Source: Tragulus kanchil
Lineage: Eukaryota > Chordata > Mammalia > Artiodactyla > Tragulidae
Length of the DNA stretch: 64,000 bases
Reading direction: 5' to 3'
Assembly (NCBI GenBank): GCA_022376925.1
Contig: JAIOJX010000002.1
Location: 133,124,831 to 133,188,830, forward strand
The stretch's first letter is position 1, and every line of letters begins with the position of its first letter. A program made the translations under genes and the position numbers. Positions 10,162-21,060 of this stretch are shown piece by piece. The notes beneath the pieces were generated by a model that was not told the DNA's origin, ran no database searches, and was given only the letters and a program-made list of their open reading frames with translations.

Positions 10162-12326
10162 TGGCAAGCATGTATAAAGATAATGATGTCTGAGACAGCC
10201 AAGAAGAGGGAAAAAATATCTGCACAGTAATAAACAAAAAAGTTATATCTGAGACAAAAGTTCAAGGGAGTATCTTAAGTTATCATTAAGATGCAGCAAC
10301 AATGAGAATGTAATTGCCTGTTTGCCATACCAAAGAGAAAAGCTAGCTTTTGAAATGGAGAAATCAGCCCATATGTTTAAAATTGTCTGTGTAAAAAAAT
10401 ACTTTACTGAAATGAAGACCTCTTCTGGAAATGTACAAAGAAATATGCAAATGTGTAAATTCTTTCATTCATAAAAATTATGTTTTAAATGAATTTATTT
10501 ATTGGCACCAAGGATGTTCATTTTATATTGTTAAGGAAAACATGAAATAAAAAAATGGAGGGTTTGCATTTCTAGTAATCTAATAGATTGACATCCTGAA
10601 AAAATCCCTGACACAAAACATATAAAAATCTTTCTGTTAGTTAAGAGATAAGCTAGGATGCAAATAACAGAAATCTCAGACGGCCAATTTTTAAAGTGAG
10701 GGATGAAAATCAGAGTGGCAAGTTGTCACTGAGACTGTTAAAGGCTTGAGGACATTTGCCAACCTCAGTGACCAAGAGGTTTTTAGAGTTTTATAGATTT
10801 TAACAGTTACATGAGGACAAGGGACCAAAGTCCTAGACCTACCTGTGGTGGAAAAATAAGGCCAGGACCATTAAAGGTCTATGCCCCTGGTGAAAATAAC
10901 TCACCCATTGGCAAAGAGGTTAGAGTAGGGAAGCCTATTGGACTTGATTTTGAATCAGAATCAGAAGAAACATTTCCCTGAGAGTTCATAACCATTAAAT
11001 TATTCTCACGTGCATTTGAGATTTAAATTGTACTCCCTACATGGTTTGGAAAACCTCAAGGTGAAAAATTAGTAGAATGATTCCAGGCTCGTAGTGATTC
11101 AGAGTTCCCAGAAGAATTCCTGTAAAGGTACCCACCTTCAACCCAAACCTCCCAAGAAACCACAAAAAATGTCTCACTAAACATTAGGTCACTAACCAAA
11201 ACTAAATCACACAAGTAAGCCATGAGGAATGAAAATAAACAGCAGTGGCAAGCATGTATAAAGATAATGATGTCTGAGACAGCCAAGAAGAGGGAAAAAA
11301 TATCTGCACAGTAATAAACAAAAAAGTTATATCTGAGACAAAAGTTCAAGGGAGTATCTTAAGTTATCATTAAGATGCAGCAACAATGAGAATGTAATTG
11401 CCTGTTTGCCATACCAAAGAGAAAAGCTAGCTTTTGAAATGGAGAAATCAGCCCATATGTTTAAAATTGTCTGTGTAAAAAAATACTTTACTGAAATGAA
11501 GACCTCTTCTGGAAATGTACAAAGAAATATGCAAATGTGTAAATTCTTTCATTCATAAAAATTATGTTTTAAATGAATTTATTTATTGGCACCAAGGATG
11601 TTCATTTTATATTGTTAAGGAAAACATGAAATAAAAAAATGGAGGGTTTGCATTTCTAGTAATCTAATAGATTGACATCCTGAAAAAATCCCTGACACAA
11701 AACATATAAAAATCTTTCTGTTAGTTAAGAGATAAGCTAGGATGCAAATAACAGAAATCTCAGACGGCCAATTTTTAAAGTGAGGGATGAAAATCAGAGT
11801 GGCAAGTTGTCACTGAGACTGTTAAAGGCTTGAGGACATTTGCCAACCTCAGTGACCAAGAGGTTTTTAGAGTTTTATAGATTTTAACAGTTACATGAGG
11901 ACAAGGGACCAAAGTCCTAGACCTACCTGTGGTGGAAAAATAAGGCCAGGACCATTAAAGGTCTATGCCCCTGGTGAAAATAACTCACCCATTGGCAAAG
12001 AGGTTAGAGTAGGGAAGCCTATTGGACTTGATTTTGAATCAGAATCAGAAGAAACATTTCCCTGAGAGTTCATAACCATTAAATTATTCTCACGTGCATT
12101 TGAGATTTAAATTGTACTCCCTACATGGTTTGGAAAACCTCAAGGTGAAAAATTAGTAGAATGATTCCAGGCTCGTAGTGATTCAGAGTTCCCAGAAGAA
12201 TTCCTGTAAAGGTACCCACCTTCAACCCAAACCTCCCAAGAAACCACAAAAAATGTCTCACTAAACATTAGGTCACTAACCAAAACTAAATCACACAAGT
12301 AAGCCATGAGGAATGAAAATAAACAG
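10162..12326 (+). repeat. Direct duplication 3, unit 1084 bases
   Basis: Copy 1 is 10162-11242 and copy 2 is 11246-12326, separated by 3 bases. I see no internal differences. No gene or repeat is recognised inside the unit apart from AT-rich sequence. The last 87 bases occur a third time at 13317-13403. Confidence 0.95.
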
Positions 12327-12448
12327 AAACAACAAACAGCCCGGTGAGACCAACCCCCGCGCCCTGTCAAGAACTTCATTACAGAATAATTGGATTCAGA
12401 GAATTAAAATATGTATTTTCAAAGGAGAAAGAAAAAAATACTACCCCA

Positions 12449-12725
12449 GCTTCCCTGGTGGTCCAGTGGGTAAAGAGGCTGCCTTGCAGTGCAAGGGGCA
12501 CCGGTTCAATCCCTGACCCAGGAAGATCCCACGTGCCATGAAGCAGCTGGACTGGTGTGTCCAATAAGGAGCCAACGCTCTGGAGCACATGTGCCCAGAA
12601 CTGGTGCTCTGTAACGAGAGAGGCCACTGAGATGGGAGGTCCAGAGAGGCAGAAAGAATAAAGATGGATGAAAATAAATAAATCAAAAAAGTCAATAAGA
12701 GAGGCCAAAATTTAAAAAATAAAAT
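12449..12725 (+). mobile_element. tRNA-derived SINE, 'GCGCATG' family
   Basis: Starts CTTCCCTGGTGGTCCAGTGG (box A-like) with box B GGTTCAATCCC at about 50 bases in, then the family body and an AATAAATAAAT tail. The 15-base TSD AAAAATACTACCCCA is perfect at 12434-12448 and 12726-12740. It recurs at 13526-13802 with both TSDs. Confidence 0.95.
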
Positions 12726-12898
12726 AAAAATACTACCCCAAAAGAGCAGAGGCAAGAGTAAAAAATAAACAAATACCATTTTTCAAAAAATAATTTAAAT
12801 GAAAATTCAGTGAACAGACAATCAGCAGATTAGGAACGGATAACAAAAACAGACCTGAACAAAGCTACCCAGAATACGGATTGCGTAGAGAGATAAAA

Positions 12899-13096
12899 GG
12901 GCTTCCCCAATGGCTCAATGGGAAAGAATCCACCTGTAATGCAGGAGATGGGTCGGGAAGATCCCCTGGAGGAAGGCATGGCAACCCACTCCAGTATTCA
13001 CCTGGAGAATCCCGTGCACAGAGGAGCCTGGCAGGCTACAGTCCATGGTGTCACAAAGAATCAGACAAAACTGAAGTGACTGAGCATGTAGCAGAA
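12899..13096 (+). mobile_element. Bov-tA-type SINE
   Basis: Head GGCTTCCCCAATGGCTCAAT, then GGGAAGATCCCCTGGAGGAA, CCCACTCCAGTATTCACCTG and GTCCATGGTGTCACAAAGAA. Part of the box B region is deleted. The TSD AGATAAAA is at 12891-12898 and 13097-13104. It recurs at 13976-14173, and its 3' part at 15232-15346. Confidence 0.9.
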
Positions 13097-14403
13097 AGAT
13101 AAAAAGATACAGAACTATAAGTGGTTAAGAGATTTAAAATTGAGTGATTTTAGAACATATCCAATCATAGTACCAAGGAACATAAGGAAGATGGTGGGAT
13201 AGAAGATTCCAGCCCTTACCCTAATAGAAACACCAGTTTGACAACTATCCATGGATGGAAATACCTGTGTGAAAAATTAGTAAATTTCCAGCCTTTTCGG
13301 TGAGACCAAGCCCCTTGAAACCACAAAAAATGTCTCACTAAACATTAGGTCACTAACCAAAACTAAATCACACAAGTAAGCCATGAGGAATGAAAATAAA
13401 CAGAAACAACAAACAGCCCGGTGAGACCAACCCCCGCGCCCTGTCAAGAACTTCATTACAGAATAATTGGATTCAGAGAATTAAAATATGTATTTTCAAA
13501 GGAGAAAGAAAAAAATACTACCCCAGCTTCCCTGGTGGTCCAGTGGGTAAAGAGGCTGCCTTGCAGTGCAAGGGGCACCGGTTCAATCCCTGACCCAGGA
13601 AGATCCCACGTGCCATGAAGCAGCTGGACTGGTGTGTCCAATAAGGAGCCAACGCTCTGGAGCACATGTGCCCAGAACTGGTGCTCTGTAACGAGAGAGG
13701 CCACTGAGATGGGAGGTCCAGAGAGGCAGAAAGAATAAAGATGGATGAAAATAAATAAATCAAAAAAGTCAATAAGAGAGGCCAAAATTTAAAAAATAAA
13801 ATAAAAATACTACCCCAAAAGAGCAGAGGCAAGAGTAAAAAATAAACAAATACCATTTTTCAAAAAATAATTTAAATGAAAATTCAGTGAACAGACAATC
13901 AGCAGATTAGGAACGGATAACAAAAACAGACCTGAACAAAGCTACCCAGAATACGGATTGCGTAGAGAGATAAAAGGGCTTCCCCAATGGCTCAATGGGA
14001 AAGAATCCACCTGTAATGCAGGAGATGGGTCGGGAAGATCCCCTGGAGGAAGGCATGGCAACCCACTCCAGTATTCACCTGGAGAATCCCGTGCACAGAG
14101 GAGCCTGGCAGGCTACAGTCCATGGTGTCACAAAGAATCAGACAAAACTGAAGTGACTGAGCATGTAGCAGAAAGATAAAAAGATACAGAACTATAAGTG
14201 GTTAAGAGATTTAAAATTGAGTGATTTTAGAACATATCCAATCATAGTACCAAGGAACATAAGGAAGATGGTGGGATAGAAGATTCCAGCCCTTACCCTA
14301 ATAGAAACACCAGTTTGACAACTATCCATGGATGGAAATACCTGTGTGAAAATCCAGCAGTCCAGCGGAAATATTCCAGTATTCCATTCAAAATCCAATG
14401 ACA

Positions 14404-14716
14404 GGGCTTCCCTGGTGGTCCAGTGGGTAAGGACACTGCCTTGCAGTGCAAGGCGCGGTTCATGCCCTGGCCTGGGAAGACCCCACGTGCTGCGGAGCGG
14501 CTGGACCGATGTGTCCAGTTACCCAGCCAGAGCTCTGAAGCACATGCGCCCAGAGCCGGTGCTCTGCAACATTAGAGGCCACTGCGATGTGGGGCCCACA
14601 CAGGCCAAAGAACAAAGATGGATGAAAAATAGATAACGAAAGACCAGTGGAAGTGGCCCCGCCCACCCCCTCCCTCCCCAACCCACCCCTCTACCTCCTG
14701 GAAAAAAAAAAAAAAG
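14404..14716 (+). mobile_element. tRNA-derived SINE, 'GCGCATG' family, long C-rich tail
   Basis: Box A-like TGGTCCAGTGG and a damaged box B (GGTTCATGCCC in the second copy). The body contains CATGCGCCCAGAGCCGGTGC and AGGCCACTGCGATG. It continues past GAAAGACCAGTGGAAGTGG into CCCCGCCCACCCCCTCCC and an A run. Second copy 15577-15890; the two differ by a few bases near 14453. Confidence 0.9.
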
Positions 14717-15026
14717 ACACAGTTACAAACTGTCTGCATGGCATAGTACAGTCTTTCAGACCTGACTACTCCTAATTTCTTCAATTTTACATCCTAACTC
14801 TTAACTCTCAATACTCATAGTTCCTAAACAAGCCATGTTGTTTCTCCCCACCATGAATCCGCACATACTACTATTCTTGTCTGGACTAGGAAAACCTCAG
14901 TCATGCTTCCAAGGACATTTGATATTGACAACCCAGTTCCCCTATAAATCCGCTAAATCCAGTTAGCAGCAAAATATACACAGAAACCCTAATATATTAA
15001 CTTGGTAGATAATCATTTAATGCAGA
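14717..15026. other. No gene recognised
   Basis: AT-rich sequence, repeated at about 15891-16199. No gene or repeat recognised. Confidence 0.5.
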
Positions 15027-16199
15027 TGATCTCTGACTTGCAGTGTTTCATCTTACTTTTGGTTTTGACTTTACAATAATGTGAAAGAGATGCTTTCAAT
15101 GGAAGCCATACTGAATGTTTACCTTTTCTTTAGCTAGCAATGGGTAGTGTGATACTTTCTTTTCGGCAATGGGTTCAGCTCACTCAGCCACTTTAATCCA
15201 CCTGTAATGCAGATCGGCCAGGCAGGCAGGGCAGCCCACTCCAGTATTCACCTGGAGAATCCCGTGCACAGAGGAGCCTGGCAGGCTACAGTCCATGGTG
15301 TCACAAAGAATCAGACAAAACTGAAGTGACTGAGCATGTAGCAGAAAGATAAAAAGATACAGAACTATAAGTGGTTAAGAGATTTAAAATTGAGTGATTT
15401 TAGAACATATCCAATCATAGTACCAAGGAACATAAGGAAGATGGTGGGATAGAAGATTCCAGCCCTTACCCTAATAGAAACACCAGTTTGACAACTATCC
15501 ATGGATGGAAATACCTGTGTGAAAATCCAGCAGTCCAGCGGAAATATTCCAGTATTCCATTCAAAATCCAATGACAGGGCTTCCCTGGTGGTCCAGTGGG
15601 TAAGGACACTGCCTTGCAGTGCAAGGGGCGCCGGTTCATGCCCTGGCCTGGGAAGACCCCACGTGCTGCGGAGCGGCTGGACCGATGTGTCCAGTTACCC
15701 AGCCAGAGCTCTGAAGCGCATGCGCCCAGAGCCGGTGCTCTGCAACATTAGAGGCCACTGCGATGTGGGGCCCACACAGGCCAAAGAACAAAGATGGATG
15801 AAAAATAGATAACGAAAGACCAGTGGAAGTGGCCCCGCCCACCCCCTCCCTCCCCAACCCACCCCTCTACCTCCAGGAAAAAAAAAAAAAGACACAGTTA
15901 CAAACTGTCTGCATGGCATAGTACAGTCTTTCAGACCTGACTACTCCTAATTTCTTCAATTTTACATCCTAACTCTTAACTCTCAATACTCATAGTTCCT
16001 AAACAAGCCATGTTGTTTCTCCCCACCATGAATCCGCACATACTACTATTCTTGTCTGGACTAGGAAAACCTCAGTCATGCTTCCAAGGACATTTGATAT
16101 TGACAACCCAGTTCCCCTATAAATCCGCTAAATCCAGTTAGCAGCAAAATATACACAGAAACCCTAATATATTAACTTGGTAGATAATCATTTAATGCA

Positions 16200-16690
16200 G
16201 ATGATCTCTGACTTGCAGTGTTTCATCTTACTTTTGGTTTTGACTTTACAATAATGTGAAAGAGATGCTTTCAATGGAAGCCATACTTCGAATGTTTACC
16301 TTTTCTTTAGCTAGCAATGGGTAGTGTGATACTTTCTTGTGATACTCGGCAGTAGCTGCAAGATTCAGCTCACTCAGCCACCTGATCCATGAGGGTGAAT
16401 AACCAATACATCTACAGCCATTCTGTACCTAGACAACTACTTCTCAGTACAGTATTCGATAAATCACATGAGAAAGTCAACACTTTATTATAAAACAGGT
16501 TTTGTGTTAGACGATATTGCCCGGCTGCAGGATAGTCTGAGTGTATTGAGCATGTCTAAGGTAGGCCAGGCTAAGTTCTGATGTTTGGAAGGTTTAGGTG
16601 TATTAAATGCATTTTTGACTTACGATATTTTCAATTTATGAGGGGCTTATTGGTCATAACCCCCATTGTAAGTCAAGGAAGATCTGTATT
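16200..16690 (+). mobile_element. Ancient non-autonomous DNA transposon (Tigger/MER2-like)
   Basis: It begins with ATCTCTGACTTGCAGTG and ends CCCATTGTAAGTCAAGGAAG, imperfect inverted ends with a GACTTAC-type core. Inside are CAACACTTTATTATAAAACA and GCATGTCTAAGGTAGGCCAG, as in a common mammalian Tc1/mariner-class element. No transposase frame remains. Its 5' third also lies at 15027-15189 through duplication 5. Confidence 0.6.
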
Positions 16691-16977
16691 GATCAAATAA
16701 ATCTGAGAAATGTTTGCCAAAGATAATAATTTTTAGCTTTACAAGACTGATATTTTTATGATTGCAGTTAAGAACCAGAGTTACTTGTCTCATGAGTTCC
16801 ATGGTGATAAATCTTGGTTCAGGATAATAAAACTTTATCCTCAGGACATGAACATGTACTTCGCTTCCTATTTCCTATGGGAGAATAGCATGGACTCAAT
16901 TCAATAGAGAAGCAATATGTCTGGTCATCAAGGTACTAATTTAGAGGACTTAGCTACAATGGAAATTTGTTTGTTTG
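16691..16977. other. No gene recognised
   Basis: Single-copy AT-rich sequence ending in a short (TTGT)n run at about 16967-16981. Confidence 0.5.
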
Positions 16978-17147
16978 TTTTTAATTTTGGCCTCTTTTAT
17001 TAGTTATATTTATTTATTTTCATCTATCTTTATTCTTTGACCTATATGGGCCTCCCATTGCAGTAGCCTCTCTTGTTGTAAAGCCCTGGCTCTGGGCACA
17101 TGTGCCCCAGAGCACTGGCCCATAAATAGACACACTGGTCCAGGGCA
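16978..17147 (-). mobile_element. tRNA-derived SINE, 'GCGCATG' family, 5'-truncated
   Basis: TTTTGGCCTCTTTTATTAG, CATCTATCTTTATTCTTTGA, GGGCCTCCCATTGCAGTAGC and CTGGCTCTGGGCACATGTGC are the 3' two thirds of the family in reverse complement. The tRNA-like head is absent. Confidence 0.8.
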
Positions 17148-17291
17148 CAAAATCAAGGACCAATGAGAATAATTAAAAGCTTCCAATAGCCTTACCTTTT
17201 TCTTGGCAGATGTCTTCATAAGGCAAAGGAAATTTTGTGATTAATATAAAATAAAACAAGGCTCTAAAATCTCATTTTATGCAAACCCCTA

Positions 17292-17512
17292 CTTGGGCTT
17301 CCCAGGTGGTGCTAATGATAAAGAACCCACCTGCCAGTGCAGGAGACATAAGAGACATGGGTTCAATCCCTGAGTCAGGAAGATACCCTGCAGAAGGGAA
17401 CAGCTACCCCCTCCAGTAGTCTTACCTGGAGAATCCCATGGACAGAGGAGCCTGGTAGGCTACAGTCCATGGGGTCACAAAGAGTTGGACAGGACTGAGC
17501 AACTTAGCATGT
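17292..17512 (+). mobile_element. Bov-tA-type SINE
   Basis: GGGCTTCCCAGGTGGTGCTA head, GGGTTCAATCCCTGAGTCAG box B, CTGGAGAATCCCATGGACAG and GGGTCACAAAGAGTTGGACA end. Confidence 0.9.
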
Positions 17513-17599
17513 ACAACTCCCACTCTTTCCTCAAGATCTAAATCAAACACAAGTTCTGTGAAATACTTTCAGAATCCCTCTGTACTAACACTGTACCTT

Positions 17600-17770
17600 G
17601 CACATATTTGTGTTTGCCATTATTTGTATATGTCTATCTACATTGCTAGACTGTGAACTCCCTAACGATAAGAGTTCATTTATCCTTTATAGGAGCTCCT
17701 TTACCCAACTCCTTTATCTTTAGGAGTTGGGTATATAGTAGATACTTGTTCATATGTATTTAAAGAGTGA
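17600..17770 (+). mobile_element. Ancient mammalian repeat fragment
   Basis: TGCTAGACTGTGAACTCC through GTATATAGTAGATACTTGTT to AAAGAGTGAGTGAATGG follows the common old CTGTGAGCTCC...CAATAAATG type repeat (MIR/L2 class). It holds a perfect 10-base inverted repeat (17703-17712 with 17723-17732). Confidence 0.45.
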
Positions 17771-18220
17771 GTGAATGGCCCCCATGGCTCTGGATTTACA
17801 AATGAAGTTATTCGATAGGTATAAACCATTCAGTCACTGGATAATCAGGTCCTACATCAATAATTTGGAACTTGGGAGAAGTCTTGTTCACAAAATGTAA
17901 GAAGCTCCCAGAAAATACTTCTAATAAACTAGGAAGATGTGGTCTACTGCAAAATAAGGAATTAAACTTCAGCAATATGATTATATTGATGTTTCAGAGA
18001 GTCTGGTGTCAAAGATCTGTGACAAGGAAGTAATACAAAATTGAGCCCTAGAACTGCGAGAAATTATCAGAGCGGTGTAGGACCTTGTCAGTCACCGTCG
18101 TCCTGAGGATATTTATTGATAAATTTACTCCTGGGGGTTGGTGAACTCTAGATATGGATTTGTCTATCTAAGCCACTTATCTCTGAGCCTGGATCATGGC
18201 TACTTTATTAGCAAATTATG
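17771..18220. other. No gene recognised
   Basis: Single-copy AT-rich sequence. Nothing recognised. Confidence 0.5.
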
Positions 18221-19335
18221 TGGTGGTGGTGTTCAGTTGCTAAGTCATCTCTGACTCTTTGCAACCCCATGGACTGCAACATGCCCGGCTTTCCCACCCT
18301 TCATTATCTCCCAGAGTTAGCTCAAACTTACATCCACTGAGTCAGTCAAACCATCTCATCCTCTGTGGCCCCCTTCTGCTCCTGCCCTCACTCTTGCCCA
18401 GCATCAGGGTCTTTTCCAATAAACTGGCTCTTTTCATCAGGTGGCCAAAGTATTGGAACTTCTGCTTCAGCATCATTCCTTCCAATGAATATTCAGCATT
18501 GATTTCTGTTAGGATTATCTGGTTTGATCTCCTTGCAGTCCAAGGGACTCTCAAGAATCTTCTCCAATACCACAGTTCAAAAGTATCAATTCTTGGGTGC
18601 TCAGCCTTCTTTATGGTCCAACTCTCACATCTGCACTTGACTTCCGGGAAAATCATAGCTTTGACTATATGGACCGTTGTCAGCAAAGTGATATCTCTGC
18701 TTTTTAATATGCTCTCTAGGTTGGTCATAGTTTTTCCTCCAAGGAGCAAGCATCTTTTGATTTCATGGCTGCAGTCACTGGGCACAGTGATTTTGGAACC
18801 AAAGAAAATAAAATCTGTCACTGTTTCTACTTTTTTTTTTCATCTATCTGCCATGAAGTGATGGTACCAGATGCCATGATCTTAGTTTTTTAAGTGTTGA
18901 GTTTTAAGCCAGCTTTTTCATTCTTCTCTTTCACCTTCATCAAGAGGCTCTGTAGAGCTGGTTCGATCCCCAGCCTGGGAAGATCACACATGCTGCGGAG
19001 TAGCTGGGCCAGTGTGTCCAACTATGAGCCAGTGCTCTGGAGCACATGTACCCAGAACCAGTGCTCTGCAATGAGAGAGGCCACTGCAATGGGAGGCCCG
19101 CACAGGCCAAAGAACAAATATTGATGAAAATAAATGAATGAAAGACCAATAAAACTGGCTAAAAAATTTTGTTTAAAAAGAGGCTCTTTAGTTCTTCTTC
19201 ATTTTCTGCATTCGAGTAGTATCATCTGCATATCTGAGGTTGTTTCTATTTCTTCTGGCAATCTTGACTCCAATTTATGATTCATCCAACCCAGCATTTT
19301 GCTTGATGTACTCTGCATATAAGTTAAGCATACCA
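18221..19335 (-). mobile_element. BovB (RTE-class) LINE, 5'-truncated
   Basis: The plus strand begins with a GTGGTGGTG tail and GTTCAGTTGCTAAGTCATCT, the reverse complement of the BovB 3' end. The minus-strand frame 18821-18342 encodes the C-terminal part of the BovB reverse-transcriptase protein: it has FFGSKITV, CSHEIKRCLLLGGKTMTNL, CESWTIKKAEHPRID and YFGHLM segments, and no catalytic domain. The element ends near 19335, so most of ORF2 is missing. A SINE interrupts it at 18952-19177. Confidence 0.93.
18952..19177 (+). mobile_element. tRNA-derived SINE, 'GCGCATG' family, nested in BovB
   Basis: 5'-truncated just before box B (GGTTCGATCCCC), then GCTGCGGAGTAGCTGGGCC, CTCTGGAGCACATGTACCC and GGCCACTGCAATGGGAGGCC. 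The TSD AAGAGGCTCT is perfect at 18942-18951 and 19178-19187. BovB sequence resumes exactly on each side, so this insertion is younger than the LINE. Confidence 0.95.
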
Positions 19336-19555
19336 TTAATAGTATACCATTAATTCCTATGTGAAGTAGAAGTTACAGACCATCACTGAGACACAATAAT
19401 TCCCCAAATGTAGGAAACTGAATTATTTAAATTTCTGAACAAGAATAAGAAGCTATGTCTCAAAAAGTGGTTCTGTGATAACAGAACAAGGAGCATCCTT
19501 GAGCAAAAAACAAAAGAGTAGGAAAGAGAATGTCAGAAATTCCAGGTAAGGACCC
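19336..19555. other. No gene recognised
   Basis: Single-copy sequence, nothing recognised. Confidence 0.5.
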
Positions 19556-19765
19556 TCAATGTCCAGAAAGGGCAAATTGGAGGAAGACAGAAAGTAGAGC
19601 AGCAGCTGCCTGGGTCTGTGGGTGGGGAGGGAGATTCAGTACAAATGGGCTCAGGAGGTCTTACCTGGGTGATGGAAATTTCTAAAACTGGGGTATACTG
19701 ATGAATGCACAACTCTGTTCAGTTATGTAAATGACACCTCAATAACGTGTTGTTTAAATGGTTTG
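19556..19765 (+). mobile_element. L1M-type 3' UTR fragment
   Basis: GACAGAAAGTAGAGCAGCAG, GCTGCCTGGGTCTGTGGGTG, GGGTGATGGAAATTTCTAAA, GCACAACTCTGTTCAGT and AATGACACCTCAATAA occur in the order typical of old mammalian L1 3' regions. Confidence 0.6.
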
Positions 19766-19869
19766 AGTACATTAAAGTAGAAACAAATACCACTCAGTAG
19801 CTTTGCATGCGACCACACCAAGGATTAAGGCCAGGGAAGGGGTTTGACAAGATGTTCACTGAAGCTAAC

Positions 19870-20760
19870 TTTCCACAATCTAAGAGGTCAAGCATAGACA
19901 GAAGTGGAGAGAATAGTCTAACAGATATCCATGTACTCAGCACCCAGTTGTTGTTTTTTTTTAGACATATATTGGATTTTTTAAAATTTTTGGCCTCTTT
20001 TATTGGTCCTTCATTTATTTATTTTCATCCATCTTAATCCTTCAGCCTGAGTGGGCCTCCCATCGCAGAGGCCCCTTCCACTGCAGAGCACCAGCTCCTG
20101 GCGCATATGCTCCAGAGCGCTGGCTCGCAATTGGACACACTGATCCAGCCGCTCCGCGGCACATGGGATCTTCCCGGGCCAGGGATCGAACCTGTCAGCA
20201 CCCAGTTTTAACATGTATCCAGCTTGCAGACAATTTTATTTCATCTAAAACCCCACCCATCTCATCTTACCACGCATACTGCATTACCCAACTCTTGTAT
20301 TTTTTTATTTTTTAGTATGGAAGGTGTCAAACATATCCTAATCTAGACAGAACAGTGCAATACATCCCCACGATCCTGCCCTCCAGCTTCAGCCATTATC
20401 AGCACAGGACCAGCTTGTTTCATCTACCACCCTCTCCCCACCCCCTCCCTGCATTATTCACAAGCACACCTCAGAGGGCACAACATTTCATCTGCAAATA
20501 TTCCACTGAGTACCTCAAAAGAAAAGGAGGTATTCTTTTAACTTAACCCCCAATCCATTATTACATCCCACAAAATTAACAATATTTTCCTAATATCACT
20601 AAGGATCCAGTGTTCAGATTTCCAATTGTATCACAAATGTCAAAAAAATATTTTAAGGGTTTGTTCACATGTTGCTATTTGCTAATATATATATCAGTAT
20701 TTCTCAAGTTTCTTTCCATCTGAAGGCCTTCTCCCCGACACCATCCATTTCTCTCTCATT
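19870..20760. mobile_element. L1M-type 3' region, interrupted by a SINE
   Basis: CAGAAGTGGAGAGAATAGTC and CCATGTACTCAGCACCCAG run up to the SINE, and the same phrase restarts after it. A second similar stretch begins near 20340 (CAGAACAGTGCAATACATCC, TTCAGCCATTATCAGCAC, CTTGTTTCATCTACCACC, AACAATATTTTCCTAATATC). Old and without coding capacity. Confidence 0.55.
19950..20194 (-). mobile_element. tRNA-derived SINE, 'GCGCATG' family
   Basis: Reverse complement of the family: TTGGCCTCTTTTATTGGTCC, GGGCCTCCCATCGCAGAGG, GCTCCTGGCGCATATGC, ending at the box B region GGGATCGAACC. The head before box B is missing. The 13-base TSD TCAGCACCCAGTT is perfect at 19937-19949 and 20195-20207. Confidence 0.95.
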
Positions 20761-20814
20761 TCTCTGAAGAAACCAGGTCATTTGTCTGTAGAGTTTTGCA
20801 CGACCTAGATTTTG

Positions 20815-21060
20815 CAACACTATTTTTAATAACAAAACACTGGAACCAGTAGATGTGGTCCATCAAAAGGAAGTCAGTTAAATAAATGAGGATATAACCG
20901 TGTAATGGAATTCATAAAAGCAGTATGATTAATTTACATCAACCAGAAAGATGCAATAGATATTTATTAAATACGTGCTATGTGCCAGATTCTATTCCAA
21001 GTGTTAGAGAGATAGCAGTGAATAAAGCAATATCTTTGCCCTCTCAGAACATATATTTTA
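20815..21060 (+). mobile_element. Old L1 and L2-like fragments
   Basis: AATAACAAAACACTGGAACC, CCATCAAAAGGAAGTCAG and TGTAATGGAATTCATAAAA look like an L1 3' region. They are followed by GTGCTATGTGCCAGATTCTA and AGCAGTGAATAAAGCAATAT of the ancient 'caggcactg' type repeat. Confidence 0.5.

Larger units (their letters stand above)
12240..14352 (+). repeat. Direct duplication 4, unit 1077 bases
   Basis: Copy 1 is 12240-13275 and copy 2 is 13317-14352. The 41-base junction looks like a garbled, shortened version of the sequence that precedes copy 1 (GTGAAAAATTAGTA occurs near both 12146 and 13269), as expected for a poor contig end. Confidence 0.95.
14059..16372 (+). repeat. Direct duplication 5, unit about 1173 bases
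   Basis: Copy 1 is 14059-15189 and copy 2 runs from 15232 to about 16372. Both ends at the junction are degraded: 15150-15189 is a shortened version of 16323-16378, and 15196-15231 a shortened version of 14007-14058. Copy 2 is read cleanly across both places, showing that the junction bases are errors. Confidence 0.93.

Noticed and set aside
12449..12510. tRNA genes (box A and box B present)
   Set aside because: The promoter boxes belong to tRNA-derived SINE heads; there is no cloverleaf or acceptor stem. The same holds at all other SINE heads.
18342..18821. 159-codon minus-strand frame as a host gene
   Set aside because: It is the C-terminal part of the BovB LINE reverse-transcriptase protein, truncated and lacking the catalytic domain.
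18259..18861. 200-codon plus-strand frame
   Set aside because: Antisense to the BovB fragment. No independent evidence of coding.
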